A DNA stretch of 22,419 nt from a virus. The DNA is taken from IMG/VR virus record IMGVR_UViG_3300031839_001544, positions 1 to 22,419 of that record, one strand, 5' to 3'. Below are positions 1-7,244 of this stretch, piece by piece. A model generated the notes under the pieces. The model was given only the letters and a program-made list of their open reading frames with translations. It was not told the origin of the DNA and did not search any database. The position numbers were made by a program, and so were the translations under genes. Numbering within the stretch: the first letter of the stretch is position 1; the number at the start of each line of letters is the position of its first letter.

Positions 1-1030
1 CCACCTTCCCAACACGGCGGTAAACGCGCTGGGTCATGTTCTGAGTGGTGTGTCCGAGCAGGTCAGAAGCATCTTCCAGGCTCACAATTTCCGATGCCGC
101 CTTAGGGCGGATGTCGCGGAACTGGAACTGCATAATCGCAGCGGCCAGGTCGGGGTCTTTGTTGGCCATCGCCTTGGCTGCAGCTCGTTTCCTCGCCGGC
201 TCAAACCGAAGCCGCAGCATGTTCTCCGTAAGCTGTGCACCGTTCTCATTGGTGATCAGGTGCGGGCGGTTGCGGTCCAGCTGATCCAGCAGGCGACCAA
301 GGCCTGTGCGTAGCCCGTCGATGTGCAGCCGGATGCGCAGCTTGGTCGAGGTCTTGCCCTGGCCAACCATCAAGAAATCAGCCCCCACGTCAGACCAGCG
401 CATCTTGCGCACGTCCGCCGGCCGCTGCCCGGTGAGATAGGCAATATCCATGGCCAGGCGCAGGTCTTTCGGTGCCTCCAGGTATAGCGCCTGCCAAACC
501 TCGTCCGTGACATACACGTCGCGCGGCTCTTCCTTGTTGCGCCTGACGCCCCTGGTCGGGTTCTCTTTGTTGTAGAAGCCCCATTCCCTGGCCATGTTGA
601 AGGCATGGGAGAGCAGGGCAATCTCGCGGTTTGCCCGCACTGGCGCCGTTCTGGCGTCTCGGTACTGGGCGATAATCTGCGGGGTTATGGCATCCAGCGG
701 CGCACTGTCGAAAGCCTTGTACAGCTGGGTCAGGCATTTGCGGTTATCGTTTTGCGTCTTCACGCCCTTACCTGGGATCACGTCCCTGTCATAACGCCGC
801 AGCAGATCGCCGACAGTCTTGGCTGCCAGCGGTACCTGCTTGCGCTCCAGCTGCGCCCACTTCACCCGCGCCTCATCGGCGTCTGTCCCTAGCGGTATCT
901 CCTTTCGCTTCCCTGCATCATCCCGCCCGGCGTAGTAGTAGCCGATCCATTCCTCGCCTGACTTCAGCTTGCGCACCCGCCGGATCATCCTTGGCGGCAG
1001 GTCGCGGTTAGCGGGTTTCTTAGGGCGCAT
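1..1030 (-). CDS. int: Phage tyrosine integrase (3' end cut by window edge)
   Basis: Site-specific recombinase that would insert and excise the phage genome at an att site. The frame is open for 343 codons from ATG at 1030 and runs off position 1 just after the catalytic tyrosine, so only the last few residues are missing. Visible catalytic residues are Arg203 (TGQRPADVRKMRW), Lys226 in GKTSTK, the box II motif RDIR at 305-308, His327 in LLGHTTQ and Tyr337 in QRVYRR. Box II has Arg instead of the usual His at its first position. The N-terminal part looks like an Arm/SAM-like DNA-binding region with an 'EWIGYYYAGRDDAGKRKEIPLG' style beta-hairpin (residues about 27-48). It is the last gene of the leftward operon and starts 3 nt after the stop of the DUF4224 gene. 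The attachment site is expected just beyond position 1. Confidence 0.93.
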   Translation of the reverse strand, partial: MRPKKPANRDLPPRMIRRVRKLKSGEEWIGYYYAGRDDAGKRKEIPLGTDADEARVKWAQLERKQVPLAAKTVGDLLRRYDRDVIPGKGVKTQNDNRKCLTQLYKAFDSAPLDAITPQIIAQYRDARTAPVRANREIALLSHAFNMAREWGFYNKENPTRGVRRNKEEPRDVYVTDEVWQALYLEAPKDLRLAMDIAYLTGQRPADVRKMRWSDVGADFLMVGQGKTSTKLRIRLHIDGLRTGLGRLLDQLDRNRPHLITNENGAQLTENMLRLRFEPARKRAAAKAMANKDPDLAAAIMQFQFRDIRPKAASEIVSLEDASDLLGHTTQNMTQRVYRRVGKV

Positions 1031-1033
1031 GCT

Positions 1034-1288
1034 TTACCCCACGCGAGACAAGTCCAGTGACCAGGGCTCGGCCACTGCGTTTGTGGTTGATGGTTTCACG
1101 CCGGCCAGCTTGAGGCGGGCGTATACCCGGCCAACAACAGGGCGATTGGCCCCGCTGGTGACGAACTCCCAGCCTTTCAGCTTGAGCCAGGCGATTTGTT
1201 TGGAGGGTAGACGATAGCCGGTGATCGCAACCAGTTCGTCGTCTTCCAGGGTTTCGGTTTGATGGCCGATTTGCTCTGCTGCGCTCAT
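1034..1288 (-). CDS. DUF4224-type protein next to integrase, possible excisionase
   Basis: An 84-residue protein. The segment LVAITGYRLPSKQIAWLKLKGW is typical of DUF4224 proteins, which are small phage proteins commonly found directly beside an integrase. ATG at 1288 is preceded by a good ribosome site (AGAGGT). The stop lies 3 nt before the integrase start, so the two are probably co-translated. Position and size suggest a recombination directionality factor (Xis role) or integrase partner, but that role is inferred from context. No classical Xis sequence is seen. Confidence 0.8.
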   Translation of the reverse strand: MSAAEQIGHQTETLEDDELVAITGYRLPSKQIAWLKLKGWEFVTSGANRPVVGRVYARLKLAGVKPSTTNAVAEPWSLDLSRVG

Positions 1289-1329
1289 GGATACCTCTCT
1301 ACCCCTATGCCGGGGAGGGTGGGACGGGG

Positions 1330-1818
1330 TTAGGGTTGGCTGCTGCCTGTCATGGCGGCTTCGATGTTTAAGTCAAAGTTGTGGCCATCGCCGTGCCACG
1401 AAACAAAAGCCGCATCCTCAACGACCTGCCACGTCGATTGATCACCCTCCGCTCTGGCGCGAATAAAACGATACCGCTCCGCATCCCGCTTTAGCTCTGC
1501 TCGCTCTGTTAGGAGGGCTAGGATTGTTGCGGGGCTTGCTGATCGGAAATAAGCCTCAGCAATCCCAAACTCCGGCCCGATTCCGTAAAACTCAACGCCG
1601 ATAGCGTGGTTGTCGAAGTTGCAATAATCGTTTTCTGCGCTCGCGTATCCTTCGCCGCAGCACACAGGGCACTCAATCATTGCGCCATTAGCTGCCTCGA
1701 CTGTCTCTGCGCTATCAAGGGCCAATGCCCCAGCCTTGCTCGCCAAAGCCTCAAGCTCAGCAATCAACTCGTCCGTAATGGTTACGGCTGGCGCGGCCGT
1801 AGTGGTTTCTTCAGACAT
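1330..1818 (-). CDS. Phage early hypothetical protein with CxxC pair
   Basis: Not recognised as a named family. I chose ATG at 1818 (MSEETT...) over the in-frame GTG at 1833 because GGAG lies 7-8 nt upstream of the ATG. The product is about 162 residues: an acidic N-terminal helix, then CPVCCGEGY with possible metal-binding cysteines. The C-terminal part (ELKRDAERYRFIRARAEG, then WQVVEDAAF) resembles the tail of many Ea22/Ead-like accessory proteins of the lambda leftward operon. It has weak G/C-rich spacing to its neighbours on both sides. Function unknown. Confidence 0.75.
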   Translation of the reverse strand: MSEETTTAAPAVTITDELIAELEALASKAGALALDSAETVEAANGAMIECPVCCGEGYASAENDYCNFDNHAIGVEFYGIGPEFGIAEAYFRSASPATILALLTERAELKRDAERYRFIRARAEGDQSTWQVVEDAAFVSWHGDGHNFDLNIEAAMTGSSQP

Positions 1819-1905
1819 AGCTACGCTCTCCACCGGCTCAAGCCGGCACAGTTTCTTGATTGGGTTTTGATCGGGTATGTCCGGAGCAGCTCCGGGTGTA
1901 AGGCG
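1819..1905 (-). other. Short intergenic gap with a small perfect hairpin
   Basis: This gap lies between two leftward genes. It contains a perfect inverted repeat, CCGGAG-cag-CTCCGG, at 1881-1895. No T-run follows on the minus strand, so it is not a convincing terminator. It could be an mRNA processing or stability element. Only the repeat itself is directly seen. Confidence 0.35.
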
Positions 1906-2541
1906 TTATGACCGGAGCAGAGCGTCCGCTTGAGCCAAAACGCTATCCATTGCGGATTGGCGCGTTTGCTTGTATGCGCCCATGGCTGCGCGGTGATGCT
2001 CAACCTGATCGAATGCCAAGTCGCGCAGGTCTTGCAGCAACTCCCGCGACACCTTGACCATAGTGAGGTCATCCGCCACTTGGTCGGCTGGGTGGGTGTA
2101 GAGCGGCACAGGATCGCCTAGAACTGCAACGCCAATACCCGGAACAAAAGGTAATGCCTCAGTGTAAAAGCTAGTCCGCTTGCCACCTTCGCGAACAGGC
2201 ACGCGCCACGCAACAGGCTCAGCACTGCCCGCGCTCGCCGCCAGAATGCGCTGGTGCTGGGCGACGGTCATTAGTGGGAAAGGCGCCCCCGTTGCATCCT
2301 GGCGTTCAGTGTGAATGCCATTACCGCCAAGCCAACCAACCACCTCAACAGCCTCGCCCCCTCGGCTGGGCAGTTGGGCGCGGGAGTTCCAGGCGGCAAT
2401 TGCAGTCTGCATATCACCCTGCGAAATAATCCCAGCACCACAGCCATCAGCAAAGCACTCAACAGTCCAGCGCTTTCTCGTGAATTGCACCGTTTCGGCT
2501 TCGCCGCCACAAAACGGGCACGCTTTCAGTTCTTCGGCCAT
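1906..2541 (-). CDS. Lar-like restriction alleviation domain protein
   Basis: A 211-residue protein. The N-terminus (about residues 6-55) has the Lar family pattern: CPFCGGEAE, a later C...GCGA pair, then the AWNSR signature. Lar proteins of lambdoid prophages modulate type I restriction, and the Cys pairs probably bind zinc. The remaining 150 residues (EPVAWRVPVREGG, PLYTHPADQVADD, then a helical C-terminus) match the general style of phage Ea22-like proteins and carry no motif I can assign. The start ATG at 2541 follows a short 33-codon gene. Restriction alleviation is inferred from the N-terminal domain only. The fusion is longer than E. coli Lar (about 60 residues). Confidence 0.75.
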   Translation of the reverse strand: MAEELKACPFCGGEAETVQFTRKRWTVECFADGCGAGIISQGDMQTAIAAWNSRAQLPSRGGEAVEVVGWLGGNGIHTERQDATGAPFPLMTVAQHQRILAASAGSAEPVAWRVPVREGGKRTSFYTEALPFVPGIGVAVLGDPVPLYTHPADQVADDLTMVKVSRELLQDLRDLAFDQVEHHRAAMGAYKQTRQSAMDSVLAQADALLRS

Positions 2542-2546
2542 GTCAG

Positions 2547-2648
2547 TTACTCCGCTGCTGGCTGGTTGATACGGTCGCCAGGCATGCAGCTCATGGCGAT
2601 TTGGCCGCTAGGCCATCTAATAACAAGTTCGTATTTGCCAGTAGTCAT
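2547..2648 (-). CDS. 33-residue small protein, translationally coupled
   Basis: This small open frame begins MTTGKYELVIRWPSG and ends INQPAAE. Its ATG (2646-2648) overlaps the TGA of the upstream gene as ATGA, the same coupling used by several neighbours, and its stop lies 5 nt before the next gene. No family is recognised. The reasons for calling it are the exact overlap, the filling of an otherwise unexplained 100 nt gap in a tightly packed operon, and a plausible globular start. Confidence 0.5.
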   Translation of the reverse strand: MTTGKYELVIRWPSGQIAMSCMPGDRINQPAAE

Positions 2649-2845
2649 AACTCTGCCTCTACCATTCGCCCTTTTAGCTCCGCCGTTTCTTTCATCTCGC
2701 TAAGCATCGCAGCGGCGTGCTCGTCAGATATTGCGTGGAAATATCCGCAAAACTCGCCGTCAGGCGTATTGAATTGGAATGTGTACAAGCTCCATTGGAT
2801 ACCCTTAACAATGCAGCTAATTGGCAGTTCTACTTTGTCTGCCAT
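2645..2845 (-). CDS. Small phage hypothetical protein (66 aa)
   Basis: Unrecognised 66-residue protein. The N-terminal half looks like alternating beta strands (LPISCIVKGIQWSLYTFQF, then DGEFCGYFHAIS) and the C-terminal half is a helix rich in Ala, Glu and Met. The start ATG at 2845 lies 2 nt after the preceding gene's stop, with a G-rich ribosome site overlapping that gene's end. It overlaps the 33-residue gene downstream by ATGA. It belongs to the leftward accessory operon. Function unknown. Confidence 0.7.
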   Translation of the reverse strand: MADKVELPISCIVKGIQWSLYTFQFNTPDGEFCGYFHAISDEHAAAMLSEMKETAELKGRMVEAEL

Positions 2846-2847
2846 CG

Positions 2848-3057
2848 TTAGCTACCCCGCTGCTGGTCGTTGTAGTCCTGCCAGGCCCAGCGCCACACGG
2901 CCCAGCGGTTCCAGTGAATGGCTGATTCTTCCTCGTCGCTCTCGCGCTCAAAGAGAAAGTGCCCGCTGTCTAGGCCGATCAGCAAATAGCCTGGTGGCAT
3001 CTTCTTGATGCCCAGTCGGTTGGTGTAATCGAAGCTGGTGACGTTGTTTGCTGCCAT
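2848..3057 (-). CDS. Small phage hypothetical protein (69 aa)
   Basis: Start chosen at ATG 3057 (MAANNVTSFDY), because AGGAG sits 8 nt upstream and the ATG overlaps the previous stop as TGATG. The longer in-frame start at 3111 would lie inside the upstream gene. The protein is Trp-rich at its end (WNRWAVWRWAWQDYNDQQ) and has an acidic ESDEEES stretch. No family recognised. Confidence 0.7.
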   Translation of the reverse strand: MAANNVTSFDYTNRLGIKKMPPGYLLIGLDSGHFLFERESDEEESAIHWNRWAVWRWAWQDYNDQQRGS

Positions 3058-4115
3058 CACCCTTGCTCCTGACTGGCTGGGGATGGGGCGACGCCTCTGT
3101 ACTCCATGCACTTCATGCCTAGGTATTCAGAAAGTTCCTTGCTTTGACGACCGTGGCGAATAAGGCCAGCAGCGTCCATTACAGCGCTTAGAAACTGAGA
3201 AAAATCCTTGGTAATGGCGGGGCTTGGACAAGCCGAAAGCATGGCTTTGTATGTTGCCGGCGTTCCGATGTATTTATCTCCAGCCTCCAGCATTGCATCT
3301 GTCGGCTCTACCGGCACCAACTGCCAACCCTCCCGCACCTGCTCACCATGGCTAGGCGCTGAGAGGGCGGCGCGGGCTTGCCAGATTAGCCAAAGCTCTT
3401 GGATGTGGTGGACGTAGTACCCGTAATCTGTGCGAGCCTCTAAATGCCGCATATCACCTTGATGATGCTGGCGCACAGCATCTTCAAACGCCGCCCGCTC
3501 ATCCACCACGCCAGTGCTGACAGAATTTGCGGCGTCGCAGTTCTCGCACACACCATTGTTTGCCGCCATAAATCCAGCGCCATAGCTGTTGGCCGGATAC
3601 TGATCGCCGCACGCGCATTCCGACGCCGTTAGATCAGCGCTGACAGGGGATGAGTTGAGGCGGGCGACTTCATCAAGGCAGCCAAGCGCCTGATTTAGAA
3701 ACAGCAGCGTCGATTCCTGGCTGTAATTGCCATGCACGCCAATGCTGTCGATCATGTTACGCAGGATGCTTGCGGCTTCATCGACGCTATCAAGCACCAC
3801 CCCGCTCGGCTGGGCTTTTACCGCCACCCTAGACCACAACTCGCGATACTCATTTGCCAGGCGCTTCTGTTCGTCGCGCGCAAGTATCAATATATCTTGA
3901 CCTTCTTTCAGGGCGGCAAGCTCCGGCTTATAGCAGCGCTCATGCTCGTTGTATTCAGCGATATTCAAGCGCAGTCGCTCAATCTCCCGCGCCTGCTCGG
4001 CTATGGTGCTGATCGGGTTACCCTCCGCATCCTCGTACTTGGCCAGGCGGGCGCGCAGGACTTCGCAGTTGTCGGCGGCAATCTGTGTCTGTACTGGGTG
4101 GCTATTGCTGGTCAT
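3057..4115 (-). CDS. Ea22-like accessory phage protein, coiled-coil N-terminus
   Basis: A protein of about 352 residues starting at MTSNSHPVQ (ATG 4115, AGGAG upstream); an in-frame start 39 nt earlier lacks this support. Residues about 10-100 form a likely coiled coil (LRARLAKYEDAEG, IAEQAREIERLRLNIAEY, LARDEQKRLANEYREL). A central Cys cluster, CACGDQ...CENCD, could bind metal. The C-terminus has GWQLVPVEPTDAMLEAG, a module widely repeated in lambdoid Ea22/Ead-type proteins of the leftward operon. Such genes are non-essential and mosaic. It overlaps the 71-residue upstream gene by 14 nt and the next gene by 1 nt. Molecular function unknown. Confidence 0.75.
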   Translation of the reverse strand: MTSNSHPVQTQIAADNCEVLRARLAKYEDAEGNPISTIAEQAREIERLRLNIAEYNEHERCYKPELAALKEGQDILILARDEQKRLANEYRELWSRVAVKAQPSGVVLDSVDEAASILRNMIDSIGVHGNYSQESTLLFLNQALGCLDEVARLNSSPVSADLTASECACGDQYPANSYGAGFMAANNGVCENCDAANSVSTGVVDERAAFEDAVRQHHQGDMRHLEARTDYGYYVHHIQELWLIWQARAALSAPSHGEQVREGWQLVPVEPTDAMLEAGDKYIGTPATYKAMLSACPSPAITKDFSQFLSAVMDAAGLIRHGRQSKELSEYLGMKCMEYRGVAPSPASQEQG

Positions 4116-4317
4116 GGGATTGCTCCTGCTGGTTCTCGCGCTGGTAAGCAGCAACGAACTCGGTGATCTGGATGCCCAGGGCTTGGCCGCCGATGCTGGC
4201 GTGGGTGCCTACATAACGATTGGCTCGCTTGAGTAGGGCGATCGCCTCGGCCAGCTGGGTTTCGCTGAGCTGTGTGGATATGCGCCGCACCTGGGCGCTG
4301 TCGGTCATGCCGCTCAT
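4102..4317 (-). CDS. Small helical phage hypothetical protein (71 aa)
   Basis: Start placed at ATG 4317 (MSGMTDSAQVRR), which overlaps the stop of the DUF4406 gene as ATGA. A second ATG three codons on (4308) is also possible. The protein is predicted helical (LSETQLAEAIALLKRANRYVG) and ends in a polar Gln-rich tail. Nothing in it identifies a function. The frame stays open far upstream, but that part is antisense or out-of-frame to the DUF4406 gene and is not used. Confidence 0.65.
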   Translation of the reverse strand: MSGMTDSAQVRRISTQLSETQLAEAIALLKRANRYVGTHASIGGQALGIQITEFVAAYQRENQQEQSHDQQ

Positions 4318-4697
4318 GCTCGGCGCGCCTCGAGTGCATGCACCCAAGCAATGAAGTCGATCGCGCTGGGCATAGCGTCCAGCGTGCGGTAGACCGGCAG
4401 CTGCAGCTGATCGGCCTTGGCGATTTCGCCCCTGGTGCCTTCGCTGGTTTCCCAGCCCGGTACCAGAACAACGGCATCGCAACGGGTCATGAGCTCCAGG
4501 GTGCCGGCCAACCAGAACTGATCGTCGTGCTCGAGCGTTTCCAGTTCCATGTGGGCGGTGTTGCAGTGAGGGATGACCGGGTACCAGCCGAGGCGGGCGG
4601 CCTCGATGCCAACCTGGCGGGCTGCTTCGATGTTTGCGGCCACGGCTTCGCGGGTCGCTGCTCGGTATTTACCGGCGACGTAGATCAACGGGTGCAT
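4314..4697 (-). CDS. DUF4406 protein (nucleoside deoxyribosyltransferase-like)
   Basis: A 127-residue protein matching the DUF4406 pattern: N-terminal IYVAGKYRA, then AARQVGIEAARLGWYPVIPH, then FWLAGTLELMTRCDAVVLVPGWE, and TRGEIAKA near the end. The fold is that of the nucleoside 2-deoxyribosyltransferase/TIR-like Rossmann family. The SxGTRxEIAKA region holds the Glu that acts as nucleophile in deoxyribosyltransferases. Phages often carry such genes, and a role in nucleotide salvage or NAD/nucleotide chemistry is inferred, not shown. ATG at 4697 has GGAG upstream, and its end is coupled to the next gene by ATGA. Confidence 0.82.
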   Translation of the reverse strand: MHPLIYVAGKYRAATREAVAANIEAARQVGIEAARLGWYPVIPHCNTAHMELETLEHDDQFWLAGTLELMTRCDAVVLVPGWETSEGTRGEIAKADQLQLPVYRTLDAMPSAIDFIAWVHALEARRA

Positions 4698-4700
4698 GGG

Positions 4701-4787
4701 TTACTCCGGCGTGATGGGCGTGCAGCGAAGGCAGCCGCACTCGGTGACTGGCTTGAGGGTGGTTCGGCAGAAGGTGGGGCGGGTCAC
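4701..4787 (-). CDS. 28-residue Cys-rich micro-protein (GTG start)
   Basis: A short frame that starts with GTG at 4787, overlapping the upstream TGA as GTGA, behind a strong GGAGGAAGAA ribosome site. It ends 3 nt before the DUF4406 start. It encodes four cysteines, three of them in the cluster TECGCLRC, a possible zinc knuckle. It fills the only space between two genes in a tightly packed operon. No family recognised; coding status rests on the signals and the context. Confidence 0.5.
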   Translation of the reverse strand: MTRPTFCRTTLKPVTECGCLRCTPITPE

Positions 4788-5173
4788 TTCTTCCTCCAGG
4801 CAAAGGCCACTGGCTCGGCCGGCAACCACAGGTGCCGCATGTTGGCGACGTTCACTATGTCGCGGTCGGCGGGGTAGACCTCCAGGGCGTCACGGTCGCC
4901 GCGCCCGCACTGGCGCTTGAGCAGCATCAGCGAGTCCCAGGTGATGCCATCGGCCAAGCGCTCGCCCTGTAGGGTGGTGCTGTTGACGCTGATTCGCTCG
5001 ATGCCGGCACCCTCGTCGTAGACCTGCACCAGGTAGTCGCGGGAGCGCCAGACTTCTTTCGGCGGGCGCGGATGGTCTGGCCACTGGCTGCGCGGGATCT
5101 GCTGGAGCGTCAGGGGCTGCTTGGAGTTTTCCTTTTCCAGCTGCCGGCGCTGGTTTCGGCTTGGGCTATGCAC
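4784..5173 (-). CDS. Phage hypothetical protein (DUF7694-like)
   Basis: About 129 residues from the GTG at 5173 (VHSPSRNQRRQLEKEN); another in-frame GTG at 5209 would overlap the upstream gene further. The basic N-terminus is followed by a compact domain: VWRSRDYLVQVYDEG, then ISVNSTTL, ITWDSLMLLKRQCGRGDRDA, VEVYPADRDIVNVANMRHLW. This conserved core, ending in a Trp-containing strand, matches what is annotated in pseudomonad phages as DUF7694. Function unknown. It ends in the GTGA overlap with the micro-protein. Confidence 0.72.
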   Translation of the reverse strand: MHSPSRNQRRQLEKENSKQPLTLQQIPRSQWPDHPRPPKEVWRSRDYLVQVYDEGAGIERISVNSTTLQGERLADGITWDSLMLLKRQCGRGDRDALEVYPADRDIVNVANMRHLWLPAEPVAFAWRKK

Positions 5174-5450
5174 GGCTGTCGCCCTCGCTGTCGATGCTGA
5201 TCGGCGCACTCTTCAGGCGCAGAGTAAGCGGCCCCTCGCGGAAGTCGCCATCCACGGTGCCATCCAGTTGCGAACGTTCCTTGCGGGTGAGGTTTCGCCA
5301 TTTGGCAATGCAGTAATCGCCCTTGAGCACGCCGACCGGCCCGCCCACGCAGGTACTGCTGTAGCTGTATCCGTTATCGCGCAGCCACCGGCATGCGGCG
5401 TGCCAGGCCACAAACGTGCCTTTTTGATCGAAGGTCTTTTGGAATGACAT
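5166..5450 (-). CDS. Phage hypothetical protein (94 aa)
   Basis: Start chosen at ATG 5450 (MSFQKTFDQKGTFVAWHAAC) because AGGGGAAACC lies directly upstream. The frame is open further up to 5522, but that part encodes a low-complexity stretch over an intergenic gap. The middle segment (GPVGVLKGDYCIAKWRNLT, then RKERSQLDGTV) looks like a small beta-rich fold. The stop TAG at 5166 lies inside the start region of the next gene (8 nt overlap). Not recognised. Confidence 0.7.
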   Translation of the reverse strand: MSFQKTFDQKGTFVAWHAACRWLRDNGYSYSSTCVGGPVGVLKGDYCIAKWRNLTRKERSQLDGTVDGDFREGPLTLRLKSAPISIDSEGDSRA

Positions 5451-5549
5451 GGTTTCCCCTCGCCATTGGCGTGAAGTGTTGTTGTGGGGTAGGGTTCCGG
5501 CGCCACCCTCCCGCCCGAGCATCAGGCAGGGAGTGGGCGGGTAGGGTGG
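5451..5549. repeat. GGGTAGGGTGGTT-type gap element, copy 1
   Basis: This non-coding gap between two leftward genes holds two related G-rich motifs, GGGGTAGGGTT at 5486-5496 and GGGTAGGGTGGTT at 5539-5551. The 13-mer recurs exactly at 7991-8003, also in a gap, and a looser GGGGTTAGGGTT lies at 1326-1337. Between the two motifs is an imperfect G/C-rich inverted repeat. On the transcribed (minus) strand the motif reads AACCACCCTACCC. Confidence 0.5.
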
Positions 5550-6023
5550 TTACTGGGCGAACAGATCAGGCGTGGCTTCGATCACGGCTCTGCGCCCATG
5601 CGGCAGCACCTGATAGGCGCGCTTGAGAATGAACAGCTCGCGCTGGCCTTGGTTGTAGATGTTGTGGCCAGCCATGCCGGGCGTGTACTTAGCCCCCAGC
5701 AGGCGCCCGCCTTCAAGTCGGTAGCCGTTGAAGTAGCTGGTAGCGTTGCGGTCAGTTGTCTTGGCCTCGATGCTGATTGCGCCCCAGGCTTCATACACCC
5801 GCACCACGCGCAATGTCTGGCAGGTTGTGTTGTCACGGATCGTGTCGCCCAGCCTCGGCAGCGCGGTGATTGGCTGCTCACCTTCAGGCCCGCGCACCTG
5901 CATGACATAGGCCCACAAGCCGGGCTCTTCCAGCTTCAGCTTTGCTTCCGTGTTGCGGTAGTGCTGGTCGTAATCGAAGGCGTTAAGCAGTTCGTTGTTC
6001 TCGCGAATGCTTGGCTGGCGCAT
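5550..6023 (-). CDS. Phage hypothetical protein (157 aa)
   Basis: A 157-residue protein not assigned to a family. After a polar N-terminus (RENNELLNAFDYDQHY) come several likely beta strands (TLRVVRVYEAWGAISIEAKT, then YFNGYRLEGGRLLGAKY) and a C-terminal helix. ATG at 6023 follows a GGGGGAAG ribosome site and lies 3 nt after the upstream stop. A 99 nt non-coding gap follows its stop. Confidence 0.72.
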   Translation of the reverse strand: MRQPSIRENNELLNAFDYDQHYRNTEAKLKLEEPGLWAYVMQVRGPEGEQPITALPRLGDTIRDNTTCQTLRVVRVYEAWGAISIEAKTTDRNATSYFNGYRLEGGRLLGAKYTPGMAGHNIYNQGQRELFILKRAYQVLPHGRRAVIEATPDLFAQ

Positions 6024-6026
6024 GGC

Positions 6027-6227
6027 TTACTTCCCCCGCCTCCGGTGGTGGTCGTGAAAGAACGGCTTACCCACCTCGCCATTGGCCGTCTGGAACTCAG
6101 TACAGATGACCACCACGTCGACACCGTCCTGCCGGTGCACTGGCATGGTGTGGAAGGGAAGGTGGCTGCAGTTGTCCAGGCGCTTGGTGCAGGATTGGCA
6201 GCGGCTGCGCTTGGGTTGGTGGGTCAT
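6027..6227 (-). CDS. Small CxxC phage protein (66 aa)
   Basis: A 66-residue basic protein with CQSCTKRLDNC near the N-terminus followed by two His-rich stretches (FHTMPVHRQD and FFHDHHRRRGK), which together could form a metal site. The start ATG at 6227 overlaps the previous stop as ATGA. Similar small Cys/His proteins are frequent in pseudomonad phage early operons. No function assigned. Confidence 0.65.
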   Translation of the reverse strand: MTHQPKRSRCQSCTKRLDNCSHLPFHTMPVHRQDGVDVVVICTEFQTANGEVGKPFFHDHHRRRGK

Positions 6228-6493
6228 GCTGCTGATCCTTGGCTGCCACCGAATATGTCGAGCTGTTCGGCCTGCTTCCGCCGCGCAGCCGTCTGCTCGG
6301 CGATCTGCTTGTTCTGCGCGATAGTCTTCGGATGCTCACCCTGGCCGGCCATGTACAGGCAGTTGGCTTCAATGCCTTGCTCGCGCTGCGTATCCGGGTG
6401 AGCTATCACGATCACCCCGCCGAATGCCTGGGCGATCAGGGCGTGCTCAGCTGCCAGCTTGGCGACCGCTTCGTAGGCTTCTTCGCGGGTCAT
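6224..6493 (-). CDS. Small helical phage hypothetical protein (89 aa)
   Basis: An 89-residue protein. Helix (TREEAYEAVAKLAAEHALIAQ), a short hydrophobic strand (GGVIVIAHP) and a second helix rich in Gln and Ala (AEQTAARRKQAEQLDIFGG). It is coupled by ATGA overlaps to the genes on both sides (6490-6493 and 6224-6227), so it is a genuine member of the operon. Family not recognised. Confidence 0.68.
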   Translation of the reverse strand: MTREEAYEAVAKLAAEHALIAQAFGGVIVIAHPDTQREQGIEANCLYMAGQGEHPKTIAQNKQIAEQTAARRKQAEQLDIFGGSQGSAA

Positions 6494-6858
6494 ACGTTCA
6501 GCCTTGCCGCCAGGCCGGTTTCGAGCTGGTGCAGGTCTTCGATGGCTAACTGCTGTTCAATCGTGAATAGCGGGTTACAGGTCGTGCAGTGCCCTGCAAT
6601 CGTTATGGCAGCCTGCTGCATGGGCTCAAGATCAAAGTCACGATAGCAATCTGGGCAGGTGCAAGTGACCTGGCCGTTGAGAGCTAATGCGGCGCAACAA
6701 GCCTCAGCCTCTGCTTTTGAATCATGAGCCGCTTCGCAATCACCGCACACCCAAACCATTGCCACTTCTGGTGCGCAGCATTCCTCTGCTCGATGGTGGA
6801 ACTCATGCAGTCTTTCGCAGGCGCTGCACTCGTACATTTGCTTGGGTTCTGAAGCCAT
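6490..6858 (-). CDS. Cys-rich, probably zinc-binding phage protein (122 aa)
   Basis: A 122-residue protein with many cysteines in pairs: CSACERLHEFHHRAEECC, VCGDC, CC, then CTCPDCYRDF and HCTTC. The first part resembles a repeated zinc-ribbon or knuckle arrangement, and the last two pairs form a CxxC-x(n)-CxxC ribbon. ATG at 6858 has GGAGAAAG upstream. The C-terminus is helical (IEQQLAIEDLHQLETGLAARL). DNA, RNA or protein binding is possible but not shown. Confidence 0.72.
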   Translation of the reverse strand: MASEPKQMYECSACERLHEFHHRAEECCAPEVAMVWVCGDCEAAHDSKAEAEACCAALALNGQVTCTCPDCYRDFDLEPMQQAAITIAGHCTTCNPLFTIEQQLAIEDLHQLETGLAARLNV

Positions 6859-6914
6859 CAGCTTTCTCCAGGCAATAGCAGCCCGGTGCGCTGCTGGCGC
6901 TGGGCTTGGGTGGG

Positions 6915-7244
6915 TTACTTGATGTGGGCGGAGTTCTCGTCGCCCGGATCTGCGCGCAGTTCGCGCAGGCTTTCATTGTGGAATTGCCGCGCCACGTTTT
7001 CGCTTATCTCGAAAGTGTGGCGCGGGCTTTTCAGTGCATGGGCTGAGCCTTCCGGCCCAAGGGCGTGCAGGTTGATGATCATGTTCTGGATTGCTTCGGA
7101 TATGACCGTGATGCCGTTCCAGCGCATGAGGTCGGCGAGCATGGCGCGAATGCCAGGGCGCACTTTGTTGCGCAGTTCTTCCTCGCCAGCCTTTGCAGCT
7201 TTTTCAGCGGACTTCTTTGAGCGCTCCTGCGTGTTCTTGGCCAT
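6915..7244 (-). CDS. Phage hypothetical protein, possible small DNA-binding helix bundle
   Basis: 109 residues from ATG 7244, which overlaps the previous stop as TGATG and has GGAGG 5 nt upstream; the GTG one codon earlier is less likely. The N-terminus is strongly basic and Ala-rich (QERSKKSAEKAAKAGEEEL). A helical segment follows, RPGIRAMLADLMRWNGITVISEAIQNMI, whose 'G/T then SEAIQ' layout is reminiscent of ribbon-helix-helix proteins; this is only a resemblance. Function unknown. Confidence 0.68.
   Translation of the reverse strand: MAKNTQERSKKSAEKAAKAGEEELRNKVRPGIRAMLADLMRWNGITVISEAIQNMIINLHALGPEGSAHALKSPRHTFEISENVARQFHNESLRELRADPGDENSAHIK

Noticed and set aside
5598-6401. 267-codon plus-strand open frame
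   Set aside because: It lies antisense to four well-supported, mutually overlapping leftward genes, has no ribosome site, and its composition is what antisense GC-rich DNA gives.
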